Counted from the stretch's first letter, positions 7,246 to 15,172 are shown. The stretch: 37,016 nucleotides of DNA from Floricoccus penangensis (GCF_001832885.1 NZ_MKIQ01000001.1:1-37016); one strand, 5' to 3'. The notes: a model not told the origin generated them from the sequence alone. Translations and numbers: made by a program.

Positions 7246-8938
7246 AATTTTTCCTTCTTTCTATTAATAGCAAAATAATAAATACCAACCATGATAAAGG
7301 TGTAAATATTATTGACATGCGTGTAAATATATTGTCAACATAGTTTACAGATAAGGTATTTTCCATATTTAAAATGTCCTTCTTTATATTTAAACTACCA
7401 ATTTCTGACAAGCTATAGTTTTCACCAATTAATTTTTTATTATTTAGGTTTAATTGTGTGCCTTTATAGGTAACAATGGGAATATTATTAGTTTGATTAT
7501 TTCCTTTCCATTCGATAATCAAACTATTGTTTTTTACATATTTTTTAAATTCAGGATTTATTTTAATTATTTCTTCTTCGTAAACATCGTATTTACTTAT
7601 AGATTTACTACTTGTAAAATTATCAGGTAAATAATCAGCTGTTCCCTTACTAACTAACGCTAAACTTTTTGACTTATCCTTATCATAAAATGATTCTTTA
7701 ATATACTTAAACTCTTTAGATAAATATACTGTCTTATCACCTGTTTTAAGAAAATTTTCCTTGCTGTTCCAAGTATTCAAAGTAAATAAAACTAAAGTAA
7801 CCACTTGTATGATACTAATTAATATAATTAATTTCATTAGCTTGTGCTTATCAATTTTCAACTTAGTATCTTGAAAAATTTTTGTGAATAAATAAATTAA
7901 GATAATAGTAGCTGGAATAAAAAATCTAAAAGGAAACTGAATTAATTGTGCGAGATAAAAATTTATTTTCACCAAGTAGTTCCATGGTATAAGATTAGTA
8001 GATAGTATCAAATATACTAGCATGATAATAAATAAGATTTTATCAGCATCAAAAAATCTCTTCCAATTTCTAGGTAGATAGACCAATGTAATAACTAATA
8101 TTGGCAAAAGAAATACTGGATTGATAAGCCAATAGTAACTATTTTGTGTGATAGTACTTAAATTCATATCTATATTAATAAATGGTTGGGTAATATAGTC
8201 ACAAAATAGTATCGTAAAATATGAAGTCCAAATATTTAATGTCAGGAGAATGAAAATTATTATTTCTCTTAAAATATCGCATATGAATCCTCTCTTAGAT
8301 GTAGTCTTAGCAAAAGCGAATGTGAAACTTATAAGATAAGCAATAGTTATCATAAATGCTGATAACATATGCACTTGTAAAGCAAGAGCAAGATATATTC
8401 CTAACCTAAATTTTGGAATCTTGTAGTTACTTTGTATAAGCTCAAAGATAAGGCTAAAACAAAAAGGCATGACAACTGCTCCCCAACTTGAAAATCCTTG
8501 TCTTATAACCCAATAGAGTACGGAATAGGTGGTCATATAAAGGATACTAGAATATAAAATAAAGGGATTTTTTATATTAGCTCTCAGTAAAAATACATAC
8601 ATAGAGATACCTGATAATATGTATAGAAGAAAATTTGAACTTACTTGATAAGTAAACCAACTCCTACTAATTAAGACAATTAATCCATGTATATAAGCTA
8701 TATATGGACTGTAAAGAGCATTTACAATACGAGCTGATTGCTCAAAACCATACATACTAATAAAATATTGAAAATTCTTTTCTTTAATTTGTTGACTAGT
8801 ATCATAAAAACGATTGAAGTGAAAAATTGAATCTGAGCCCATAATCATATTTCTAGTAATTAATTGAGGAATAACCAATGTAAATGCTACCAATATAATT
8901 ATAAAAATATGGTATTTAATTTTTGAATTCCTAACCAT
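7229..8938 (-). CDS. Multi-pass membrane protein, PTPS-related / GT-C-like
   Basis: A 569-residue protein with about 12 membrane segments spread over residues ~10-400, then an extracellular region (~415-535) and a final membrane segment (~545-560). A motif GSDSIFHFNRFYD sits just after the first membrane segment, where GT-C glycosyltransferases carry acidic catalytic residues. Length and topology fit the membrane proteins annotated as '6-pyruvoyl-tetrahydropterin synthase-related', which resemble YfhO- or PMT-type lipid-linked sugar transferases. A pterin role is unlikely. It starts 15 bases after the acyltransferase gene (SD AGGAGA) and overlaps the ABC ATPase gene, so it sits inside the operon. 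Substrate unknown. Confidence 0.7.
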   Translation of the reverse strand: MVRNSKIKYHIFIIILVAFTLVIPQLITRNMIMGSDSIFHFNRFYDTSQQIKEKNFQYFISMYGFEQSARIVNALYSPYIAYIHGLIVLISRSWFTYQVSSNFLLYILSGISMYVFLLRANIKNPFILYSSILYMTTYSVLYWVIRQGFSSWGAVVMPFCFSLIFELIQSNYKIPKFRLGIYLALALQVHMLSAFMITIAYLISFTFAFAKTTSKRGFICDILREIIIFILLTLNIWTSYFTILFCDYITQPFINIDMNLSTITQNSYYWLINPVFLLPILVITLVYLPRNWKRFFDADKILFIIMLVYLILSTNLIPWNYLVKINFYLAQLIQFPFRFFIPATIILIYLFTKIFQDTKLKIDKHKLMKLIILISIIQVVTLVLFTLNTWNSKENFLKTGDKTVYLSKEFKYIKESFYDKDKSKSLALVSKGTADYLPDNFTSSKSISKYDVYEEEIIKINPEFKKYVKNNSLIIEWKGNNQTNNIPIVTYKGTQLNLNNKKLIGENYSLSEIGSLNIKKDILNMENTLSVNYVDNIFTRMSIIFTPLSWLVFIILLLIERRKNYEFRN

Positions 8939-8953
8939 TCATTCTCCTAAAAT

Positions 8954-9982
8954 TTAATTTACTTTATTTGGTATTTTTATTCTTCTTTGATTAAATATTG
9001 AATTACTTATAATTTTATCTACTATAAAAATACAAGCTAGGCAGCTACTTAGAGTTGATAGAAATAAAGGAAAACCTTGAAATTTTTCTACTCCACTATT
9101 TTCAATACTCATTTTTATTATTTCCAAAAACATAGGATGTAGGAGGAACAATTTCTTGCTGTAGCTTCTTAAAATCCAAGATTTATTCCATTTGAATTTT
9201 GATTGGATGATTAGTAGAAATATTATCGGTACCAGAATAATTAAGCTAAAGATAAAATTTTTGTCATATCCTTGATTATTGAATATTACTTTTCCTTCTA
9301 AACAATAAATAAAGATAGAGATTATTAGTTTTACAAGGATATGTTGCTTGAAAATTTTCGCCTGCTGAAAGTCGTGAATGATAAAACCAAGTAGGATAAA
9401 GATGAAAGCAAAGAATAGGCCATTTTTACTGGTAAAGAAGATGCTTTTATATTGATCGAACATTTGCCCTAGAGCTGTTCCCCTGGTATAAGATGAATAT
9501 GTTTCTAGAGCGCCAAAGCTATAGAAGATAAGTGCTAGGACTACTAGTAATTTGTAGGATAGGTATTTTTTCAACTTTTCAACTAACCATATGGCAAATA
9601 TGAGGGCTGGGAAATACCAGAGATGGTAGCAGACACCAAGATACATTAAGGCGAAGATGAGAGCTAATGGATAGTATTTCGCCTCTATATTGAAGTTAGA
9701 GAGCATTTGTAGACCATAGGGTAGATAGACGACTGACCATAGTAAGTACGTTTTGAGCTGCCTTTTGACATATATTGGGTGATAGTTAGGGGTAGATAGT
9801 GACATCTTACGGTAAAAGTATCCGTTTGTTATAAGAAATAGTGGGACGGCTATTCGGCAAAGTCCTGATTTTAAAATAAATTGTGCCAAGTCGTTTTCAA
9901 ACATTCGTCCTGAGTGGATGAAGATTATTAATATTGATGATATAAATTGACTTATATCTAGTCCAGAATATTTTTCTTTCAT
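8954..9982 (-). CDS. Acyltransferase family 3 membrane protein
   Basis: A 342-residue protein with about 10 membrane segments. The N-terminus has the family pattern: LDISQFISSILIIFIHSGRM with the conserved His, then CRIAVPLFLITNGYFYRK. This family (OafA/OatA/WecH type) transfers acyl groups, usually acetyl, to surface sugars or peptidoglycan at the membrane. No extracellular SGNH domain follows, so unlike OatA it is the membrane part only. First gene of the leftward operon; AAGGAA SD precedes the ATG. Beside a GT-C-like protein, the natural guess is modification of a surface glycan or glycolipid. Confidence 0.82.
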   Translation of the reverse strand: MKEKYSGLDISQFISSILIIFIHSGRMFENDLAQFILKSGLCRIAVPLFLITNGYFYRKMSLSTPNYHPIYVKRQLKTYLLWSVVYLPYGLQMLSNFNIEAKYYPLALIFALMYLGVCYHLWYFPALIFAIWLVEKLKKYLSYKLLVVLALIFYSFGALETYSSYTRGTALGQMFDQYKSIFFTSKNGLFFAFIFILLGFIIHDFQQAKIFKQHILVKLIISIFIYCLEGKVIFNNQGYDKNFIFSLIILVPIIFLLIIQSKFKWNKSWILRSYSKKLFLLHPMFLEIIKMSIENSGVEKFQGFPLFLSTLSSCLACIFIVDKIISNSIFNQRRIKIPNKVN

Positions 9983-10080
9983 ATTTTTTCCTTACCTAAT
10001 ATTTATATATTTAATATAAAATCTAAAGGAGTAATATTAAAGAAATGAAGAATAACATGTCAGAATTTGATGAGAAACAG

Positions 10081-10138
10081 TAGCTAACATGTATAAAAAA
10101 GACCCGCAACAAATTGTTGCAGGCGCGTGGTTAAGCTA
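10081..10138 (-). terminator. Nested stem-loop with minus-strand terminator upstream of the acyltransferase operon
   Basis: On the minus strand a 9-bp stem CCTGCAACA/TGTTGCGGG (10123-10103) is followed by TCTTTTTTAT. An outer pair TAGC(T)TAAC/GTTAGCTA (10138-10130 with 10088-10081) encloses it. No minus-strand gene ends here; the first one downstream is the acyltransferase at 9982. It could be an attenuator in the operon leader, or a barrier to antisense transcription from xre. Confidence 0.55.
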
Positions 10139-10164
10139 TTTCTAAATATATGTACTTTTTTATA

Positions 10165-10173
10165 TGATATAAT
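10165..10173 (+). promoter_or_regulatory. Extended -10 promoter of the first XRE gene
   Basis: TGATATAAT is a perfect extended -10 (TGnTATAAT), 30 nt before the ATG at 10203. No good -35 is visible, which extended -10 promoters tolerate. The SD is AATGGAG. Confidence 0.65.
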
Positions 10174-10202
10174 TGATTTAATAAATAAATGGAGCACGTG
10201 TC

Positions 10203-10988
10203 ATGAAAATTGGACAAATTATAAAGGAAGAAAGAACTCATAGAGAACTTACACAAGAGGACATGGCTAACGAATTTTTCGTAACTCGTCAGCTAATCTC
10301 TAAATGGGAAAATGATAAATCTTATCCTGATCTAGAGCAAGTCGTAAAAATTTCTGAGTATTTTGACTTACCTCTTGATTATCTTTTAAAAGAAGATAAA
10401 AAAATGGTAAATGAACTAAACTTCGATTCTAAAAAGAAAAAATGGATGAAGTATTTGATTTACTTCCTCATCACATTAAGCTTTTATTTAGTAGTATCAT
10501 TTTTTTTGATATCATTTTATGATGGAGCTTCTTTAACAAAAAAAGATATAGAGATTACTAAAATTGAAAAAATACTTTTACCAGAAAAGAAACTCAAAAA
10601 TAGTAAAACAGGACAAGAACTAACTTTACCTGAAGATATTGAATATACTATATACTTTAAAACTAATAAAGCTTTTGTAGATCTATCTAATGTGTTTGGA
10701 CGTGAATTGTACACAAATGAAGAAAAAATTGTTACTCAAATCAATACTGGTCGAAAAATATTTGGGAAAAAAATTAAGAAAGGTAAGATATCTATTCGTA
10801 GTAATCGCGGATTATTATCAGAATATAATTTTGAAGGTGATAACACAAATATAAATAAAGACATCTACTTATATGACCCATATAAAGCTAATAAAAATAT
10901 TGATTGGGATAACATTCCATCATACGCTGATTTAATTGCCTCAAAAGAAGAACTTAATAAACTACCTTTGAGTAAAAACAAATCATAG
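10203..10988 (+). CDS. Membrane-anchored XRE-family regulator, copy 1
   Basis: A 261-residue protein. Residues ~5-62 form an XRE/Cro helix-turn-helix (QLTQEDMANEFFVTRQLISKWE-like; core TRQLISKWENDKSYP, then LPLDYLLK). A single membrane segment follows at ~84-106 and an extracellular domain of ~155 residues after it. This layout suggests a sensor that binds DNA inside and reads a signal outside. Its first 87 residues are identical to those of copy 2 immediately downstream, while the outer domains are only moderately similar (shared IYFKT, KIFGKK, EEL/DEL-KLP). No terminator lies between the two, so they are likely co-transcribed. The regulated genes are unknown; the ABC exporter and the acyltransferase operon are neighbours. 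Confidence 0.85.
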   Translation: MKIGQIIKEERTHRELTQEDMANEFFVTRQLISKWENDKSYPDLEQVVKISEYFDLPLDYLLKEDKKMVNELNFDSKKKKWMKYLIYFLITLSFYLVVSFFLISFYDGASLTKKDIEITKIEKILLPEKKLKNSKTGQELTLPEDIEYTIYFKTNKAFVDLSNVFGRELYTNEEKIVTQINTGRKIFGKKIKKGKISIRSNRGLLSEYNFEGDNTNINKDIYLYDPYKANKNIDWDNIPSYADLIASKEELNKLPLSKNKS

Positions 10989-11042
10989 ATTAACTTTTGA
11001 TTGAGCGATTTTAATACAATTACAAGTAAATGGAGTTGAGTT

Positions 11043-11831
11043 ATGAAAATTGGACAAATTATAAAAGAAGAAAGAACTCATAGGGAACTTACACAAGAGG
11101 ATATGGCTAACGAATTTTTCGTAACCCGTCAACTAATCTCTAAATGGGAAAATGATAAATCTTATCCCGATTTAGAACAAGTCGTAAAAATTTCTGAGTA
11201 TTTTGACTTACCTCTTGATTATCTTTTAAAAGAAGATAAAAAAATGGTTAACGAACTAAACTTCGATTCTAAAAAGAAAAAATGGATGAAGTATTTAATT
11301 TATATATTTACTATCATATTTGTATATTTATTAATAACTTTATTTATAATCACTTTCTTTGATCTAAGTGAACTAAATAAAAATGATATTCAAGTCACAA
11401 AAGTTGAAAAATATCATCTTCCTCAACAAGATATTATTAATAAATCAACTGGTCAAAAAGTCACTTTAGCTGAAGACTTTGAATATGTAATATACTTTAA
11501 AACGCAGAAACCTTTTATTGATCTACCTACCATCACATCTACAAATACAATTAATGAGGATAGGAATAATATCTTAATTAATAGTGCAATTGTCCACAAA
11601 AAAATATTTGGAAAAAAAGATAAAGAAAGTACATTCGTTATAAGAAGCCAACGAGAAAATCTAAATATTGACAAGGAATATTTAAATAAAAATAAAAGTA
11701 TATATCTTGATAATATTAATAAACGTAAGAAAAATATTAACTTCAATAATATTTCCACGTATTCAGATTTGTTATTGACTAAAGATGAACTTGACAAGCT
11801 CCCTATAACAGAAGGAAAGATGCCCTATTAA
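11043..11831 (+). CDS. Membrane-anchored XRE-family regulator, copy 2
   Basis: A 262-residue paralogue of the preceding gene with the same layout: HTH at ~5-62, a membrane segment at ~84-107 and an external domain. The first 87 codons differ from copy 1 at 12 sites, all silent. Beyond codon 87 the two proteins diverge, although blocks such as TGQKVTLAEDFEYVIYFKT, KKIFGKK and DELDKLP align. Conserved N-terminus with diverged outer parts suggests one DNA target and two signals. The SD is AATGGAG as in copy 1. The stop codon lies inside the terminator hairpin. Confidence 0.85.
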   Translation: MKIGQIIKEERTHRELTQEDMANEFFVTRQLISKWENDKSYPDLEQVVKISEYFDLPLDYLLKEDKKMVNELNFDSKKKKWMKYLIYIFTIIFVYLLITLFIITFFDLSELNKNDIQVTKVEKYHLPQQDIINKSTGQKVTLAEDFEYVIYFKTQKPFIDLPTITSTNTINEDRNNILINSAIVHKKIFGKKDKESTFVIRSQRENLNIDKEYLNKNKSIYLDNINKRKKNINFNNISTYSDLLLTKDELDKLPITEGKMPY

Positions 11832-11847
11832 AGGAGCATCTTTTTTA
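11817..11847 (+). terminator. Terminator of the XRE gene pair
   Basis: Stem AAGATGC/GCATCTT (11817-11823, 11836-11842), extended by CCT/AGG with a bulge, then TTTTTTAT. It contains the stop codon of copy 2 and touches the convergent ABC gene. Confidence 0.85.
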
Positions 11848-13464
11848 TATATTTAATTTTCCATTTTCCAGTTTTAATATTTGATCAAAGTTTCCTAAAA
11901 ATTCTTTACTATTGGAGTGGGTAACTACGATAATTATCTTATTTTCTATTTTTCCAATGGCCTCAGATATTAGATTTTCATTGATAGAATCTAGACCACT
12001 TGTAGGTTCATCAAAAATCAAAACATTAGCATCTCTATATAATGCGCGTGCAATGTCTAAGCGTCTTTCTTCTCCACCAGATAATTTAGTTTCAGCTGTA
12101 AGTTTAGTCTCAATACCAGCTTCAAAGCCTGAAATTAATTTAGATAATCCTGCCTTCTCTAGACATATCTTAACTTTCTCAGCATCAACTGGACCAAACA
12201 TTGTAACATTTTCAGCAATACTTGCAGGGAAAATTGCAGTTTTTTGAGGTACGTATGCTATGTGGTCGTAATAATCATAAGAATTCACCTCTTGCAAATT
12301 GAGACCATTAACTTTAACAGATCCTTTATCAGGTCTGATAATTCCCATTAAAATTTGAAGGAGGGTACTTTTACCAGCTCCACTCTCACCTTTTATTGCA
12401 TATTTTTTATTTTTATCAAATTCACAGTTTAATTTATCAAAAAGCTCTTTTCCTTTTACTGAGTAGTTAACATTATCTAAATCTAACTTTATTATTTCTT
12501 CAGAAAAAGAGTTAATTTTTTTGCCCCTATCAATAGGATCGTCTTTAATTGTATCAAAGTAATCTTTTACTACTTCTTTACTTGATGAGAGATCCGTTAC
12601 TAGCTCGCTTAAGTACTGTATGGGACCTGCCACTGTATTCATAAGAATTGTCATAGCAATCAGTCCTGGAACTGTAAGTTGTTTATTAAAAACAAAAACA
12701 CCCCCAATAATCCATGTACCCGAATAGACGATATTACTCAAACCGTAAGAAATAGCAATTGTTTTAGATTCTTGCTTTTTAAATTCGTCATTTGAATCTT
12801 TCATATCTTGGCTTGATTTACCAAGCATTCTATTGAATACTTTTTGCGAGTTGGTAATTACTACAGTTGAAATATTTCGTGAGAAGCTCTCAAATACTCC
12901 TAAATAACTTTTTTTAGCTTCTTGATAATCCTTTTTATTGGAAGATAGGATTTTTTGGTTGATCAATGGTGCAAGAAAAGGAACAAAACAGATTACTAAC
13001 ATAATAATTGTGAGCATTCCTTGAAGATAGAAAGCACCCATTAAAGAAAATATAAATAAAAATGAAGTTTGAATAATAGATAATATAGGGCGCAAATACT
13101 CATTTTCAATTACATCTAAATCATTTACTAGTCTATTGGTCCTTACTGATGGATCTTCTTGATTCAATGAATACAAATCTTTCTTAAGATAGTGTGTGGT
13201 TAAGTCCATTCTCATTGAATTCATAACTGAATTGACGAGGACCGACTTTGTAGCTCTTGGTACATAGTCAAAATATGCATCAAACAACAAATATATAACT
13301 GCAAAAATTGCCATTAAAATGAACTTTTGAAAATCATCTCCTAATGCTGTTGATGTCAATCCACTATAGAGGAACCCCATACCTGCTGTTAGAAGCGATG
13401 TTATTGTAGCCGCAATTAAATAAATAATGAATTCTTTTCTATTACTTTTAAAGTATTTTTTCAT
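11845..13464 (-). CDS. Half-size ABC exporter (fused membrane and ATPase domains)
   Basis: About 539 residues from ATG 13464. The N-terminal ~300 residues form a type IV exporter membrane domain with six predicted segments. The nucleotide-binding domain at ~325-535 has Walker A GESGAGKST, Q-loop YVPQKTAIFPAS, signature LSGGEERRLD, Walker B VLIFDEPTSGLD and H-loop VVTHSN. It should work as a homodimer exporting a peptide, lipid or drug; there is no peptidase C39 domain. The frame extends to TTG 13479, but neither start has a near SD: TGGAG (13510-13506) is separated from it by a 15-bp tandem duplication. Without one repeat unit, TTG 13479 would sit 11 nt from that SD. The gene faces the two XRE regulators. 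Confidence 0.82.
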   Translation of the reverse strand: MKKYFKSNRKEFIIYLIAATITSLLTAGMGFLYSGLTSTALGDDFQKFILMAIFAVIYLLFDAYFDYVPRATKSVLVNSVMNSMRMDLTTHYLKKDLYSLNQEDPSVRTNRLVNDLDVIENEYLRPILSIIQTSFLFIFSLMGAFYLQGMLTIIMLVICFVPFLAPLINQKILSSNKKDYQEAKKSYLGVFESFSRNISTVVITNSQKVFNRMLGKSSQDMKDSNDEFKKQESKTIAISYGLSNIVYSGTWIIGGVFVFNKQLTVPGLIAMTILMNTVAGPIQYLSELVTDLSSSKEVVKDYFDTIKDDPIDRGKKINSFSEEIIKLDLDNVNYSVKGKELFDKLNCEFDKNKKYAIKGESGAGKSTLLQILMGIIRPDKGSVKVNGLNLQEVNSYDYYDHIAYVPQKTAIFPASIAENVTMFGPVDAEKVKICLEKAGLSKLISGFEAGIETKLTAETKLSGGEERRLDIARALYRDANVLIFDEPTSGLDSINENLISEAIGKIENKIIIVVTHSNSKEFLGNFDQILKLENGKLNI

Positions 13465-13475
13465 AAATATACTAA

Positions 13476-13505
13476 TCAACTACAATTGAATCAACTACAA
13501 TTGAA
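13476..13505 (-). repeat. Perfect 15-bp tandem duplication at the exporter translation start
   Basis: The unit TTCAATTGTAGTTGA (minus strand) occurs twice, head to tail, between the SD (TGGAG) and the exporter start. Each unit contains TTG and an in-frame TAG, so the SD-proximal TTG now opens a frame that stops after four codons. Confidence 0.9.
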
Positions 13506-13574
13506 CTCCAAAAAATTTAAAATTATCTTTAAGAATGTTCCGCTCCTTCTTGAGTTGATTTTTCTCCTATTTTT

Positions 13575-13604
13575 AATTATATAAAAATTTATATAATTAA
13601 ACAA
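13575..13604 (-). promoter_or_regulatory. Exporter promoter overlapped by a palindromic operator
   Basis: On the minus strand TTGTTT (13604-13599), a 17-nt spacer and a perfect TATAAT (13581-13576). A perfect 11-bp inverted repeat AATTATATAAA/TTTATATAATT with a 2-nt centre (13575-13598) fills the spacer and covers the -10, where a repressor would block transcription. It is AT-only, so chance or a DNA-structural role is possible. Confidence 0.5.
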
Positions 13605-13651
13605 TTAATATTTTAATTTTCTAACAATTATATACATTTAAATTTTTTTAT

Positions 13652-13679
13652 AAAAAAAAGAATCTATTTCTAGATTCTT
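13652..13679 (-). terminator. Terminator of the tRNA/5S operon
   Basis: On the minus strand, AAGAATCTA/TAGATTCTT (9-bp stem, GAAA loop) followed by eight T, just after the last tRNA-Ile. Confidence 0.92.
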
Positions 13680-13684
13680 ACATA

Positions 13685-13758
<74 letters not shown>

Positions 13759-13805
13759 TCTTTTATATAAAAGAGTTTTACAAAAAAAAATGAACCGAAG
13801 TTCAA

Positions 13806-13876
13806 AGCGGGTGACGAGAATCGAACTCGCGACAACAGCTTGGAAGGCTGTAGTTTTACCACTAAACTACACCCGC
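13806..13876 (-). tRNA. tRNA-Gly (TCC), copy A
   Basis: 71 nt; acceptor GCGGGTG/CACCCGC, discriminator T, anticodon loop CTTCCAA with stem ACAGC/GCTGT. Identical to copy B. Confidence 0.97.
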
Positions 13877-13889
13877 TTATTATTAAAAA

Positions 13890-13962
13890 TGGCGCGAGAC
13901 GGAATCGAACCGCCGACACATGGAGCTTCAATCCATTGCTCTACCAACTGAGCTACCGAGCC
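13890..13962 (-). tRNA. tRNA-Phe (GAA), copy A
   Basis: 73 nt; anticodon loop TTGAAGC with stem ATGGA/TCCAT, discriminator A. Acceptor strands GGCTCGG and TCGCGCC pair except for a U4-C69 mismatch, which copy B shares. Confidence 0.96.
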
Positions 13963-13986
13963 ATAGTGGCGTTTACCGCTCTTACC

Positions 13987-14096
13987 TATATTTATAATTA
14001 CTTAAAATAGATTAATACTTCGTTGACTAGTATCAATGAACAACAGTTCCATCAGCTACTCGTCGCCTAGTCTTATTTCTATTTTAATCAACTATA
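13987..14096. repeat. ~110-nt stem-loop insertion between tRNA-Phe and tRNA-fMet (copy A only)
   Basis: The spacer starts GTTTACCGCTCTTACC and ends TAAGTATT in both tRNA blocks, but copy A holds about 110 extra nt. They fold as nested repeats: TTAAAATAGA at 14002-14011 with TCTATTTTAA at 14078-14087, and GACTAG at 14025-14030 with CTAGTC at 14067-14072. It is non-coding and could be a miniature mobile element or a remnant of one. Confidence 0.55.
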
Positions 14097-14102
14097 TAAG
14101 TA

Positions 14103-14176
<74 letters not shown>

Positions 14177-14185
14177 ATATTAAAA

Positions 14186-14275
14186 AGGAGGATAAGGGAT
14201 TCGAACCCTTGCACGCTTTTACACGCCTGACGGTTTTCAAGACCGTTCCCTTCAGCCGGACTTGGGTAATCCTCC
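14186..14275 (-). tRNA. tRNA-Ser (TGA), copy A
   Basis: 90 nt with a long variable arm; acceptor GGAGGAT/ATCCTCC; anticodon loop CTTGAAA read as TGA. The discriminator base is U, where bacterial tRNA-Ser usually has G. Confidence 0.96.
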
Positions 14276-14280
14276 AAAAA

Positions 14281-14352
14281 TAGTCCGTACGGGATTCGAA
14301 CCCGTGTTACCGCCGTGAAAAGGCGGTGTCTTAACCCCTTGACCAACGGACC
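14281..14352 (-). tRNA. tRNA-Glu (TTC), copy A
   Basis: 72 nt; acceptor GGTCCGT/ACGGACT (first pair G-U), discriminator A, anticodon loop TTTTCAC. Confidence 0.97.
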
Positions 14353-14378
14353 ATTTGTTTTTAAGAGATCTCTCTCTA

Positions 14379-14452
14379 CTCCGGCAGTAGGACTCGAACC
14401 TACGACATCATGATTAACAGTCATGCGCTACTACCAACTGAGCTATGCCGGA
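14379..14452 (-). tRNA. tRNA-Asn (GTT)
   Basis: 74 nt; acceptor TCCGGCA/TGCCGGA, discriminator G, anticodon loop CTGTTAA. Single copy, placed 6 nt after the 5S rRNA, the usual position of tRNA-Asn behind rRNA operons in this group. Confidence 0.97.
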
Positions 14453-14458
14453 TTATAA

Positions 14459-14573
14459 CTTGGCACCTACCTTATCTCACAGGGGGCAACCCCCAACTAC
14501 TTCCGGCGTAATGAAACTTAACTTCTGTGTTCGACATGGGAACAGGTGTATCTCTCATGCAATTAGTACCAAA
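14459..14573 (-). rRNA. rrf: 5S rRNA without 16S/23S partners
   Basis: About 115 nt. It has the conserved core CCATGTCGAACACAGAAGTT and the domain GTAGTTGGGGGTTGCCCCCT. Ends TTGGTAC and GTGCCAA pair to form helix I. It lies between tRNA-Ile (copy B) and tRNA-Asn inside a tRNA operon. Ends are estimated from helix I. Confidence 0.93.
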
Positions 14574-14577
14574 TTAA

Positions 14578-14651
<74 letters not shown>

Positions 14652-14696
14652 TAATTCTCAATGAATTAAGTTATAAAAATTGAACCGTGGTTCAAA

Positions 14697-14767
14697 AGCG
14701 GGTGACGAGAATCGAACTCGCGACAACAGCTTGGAAGGCTGTAGTTTTACCACTAAACTACACCCGC
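14697..14767 (-). tRNA. tRNA-Gly (TCC), copy B
   Basis: 71 nt, identical in sequence to copy A; anticodon loop CTTCCAA. Confidence 0.97.
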
Positions 14768-14779
14768 TTATTATTAAAA

Positions 14780-14852
14780 TGGCGCGAGACGGAATCGAAC
14801 CGCCGACACATGGAGCTTCAATCCATTGCTCTACCAACTGAGCTACCGAGCC
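14780..14852 (-). tRNA. tRNA-Phe (GAA), copy B
   Basis: 73 nt, identical to copy A including the U4-C69 acceptor mismatch. Confidence 0.96.
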
Positions 14853-14886
14853 ATATCGGTGTTTACCGCTCTTACCAATGTAAGTA

Positions 14887-14960
<74 letters not shown>

Positions 14961-14969
14961 ATATTAAAA

Positions 14970-15059
14970 AGGAGGATAAGGGATTCGAACCCTTGCACGC
15001 TTTTACACGCCTGACGGTTTTCAAGACCGTTCCCTTCAGCCGGACTTGGGTAATCCTCC
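14970..15059 (-). tRNA. tRNA-Ser (TGA), copy B
   Basis: 90 nt, identical to copy A, including flanking spacers on both sides and the U discriminator. Confidence 0.96.
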
Positions 15060-15064
15060 AAAAA

Positions 15065-15136
15065 TAGTCCGTACGGGATTCGAACCCGTGTTACCGCCGT
15101 GAAAAGGCGGTGTCTTAACCCCTTGACCAACGGACC
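15065..15136 (-). tRNA. tRNA-Glu (TTC), copy B
   Basis: 72 nt, identical to copy A. First gene of the operon, about 35 nt downstream of the promoter -10. Confidence 0.97.
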
Positions 15137-15172
15137 ATTTGTTGTTTGCCCGTCTCTCAACGGTACTTTATT

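Noticed and set aside
10045-10083. Short frame MKNNMSEFDEKQ preceded by AAAGGAG, and a second 18-codon frame at 10089-10145
   Set aside because: The SD is 13 nt away, the peptides resemble no family I know, and the second one coincides with the hairpin whose sequence is better explained as RNA structure. A ribosome-profiling signal would change this.
11845-13464. Exporter plus regulators as a bacteriocin locus
   Set aside because: No C39 peptidase domain, no double-glycine precursor and no immunity gene could be found nearby.
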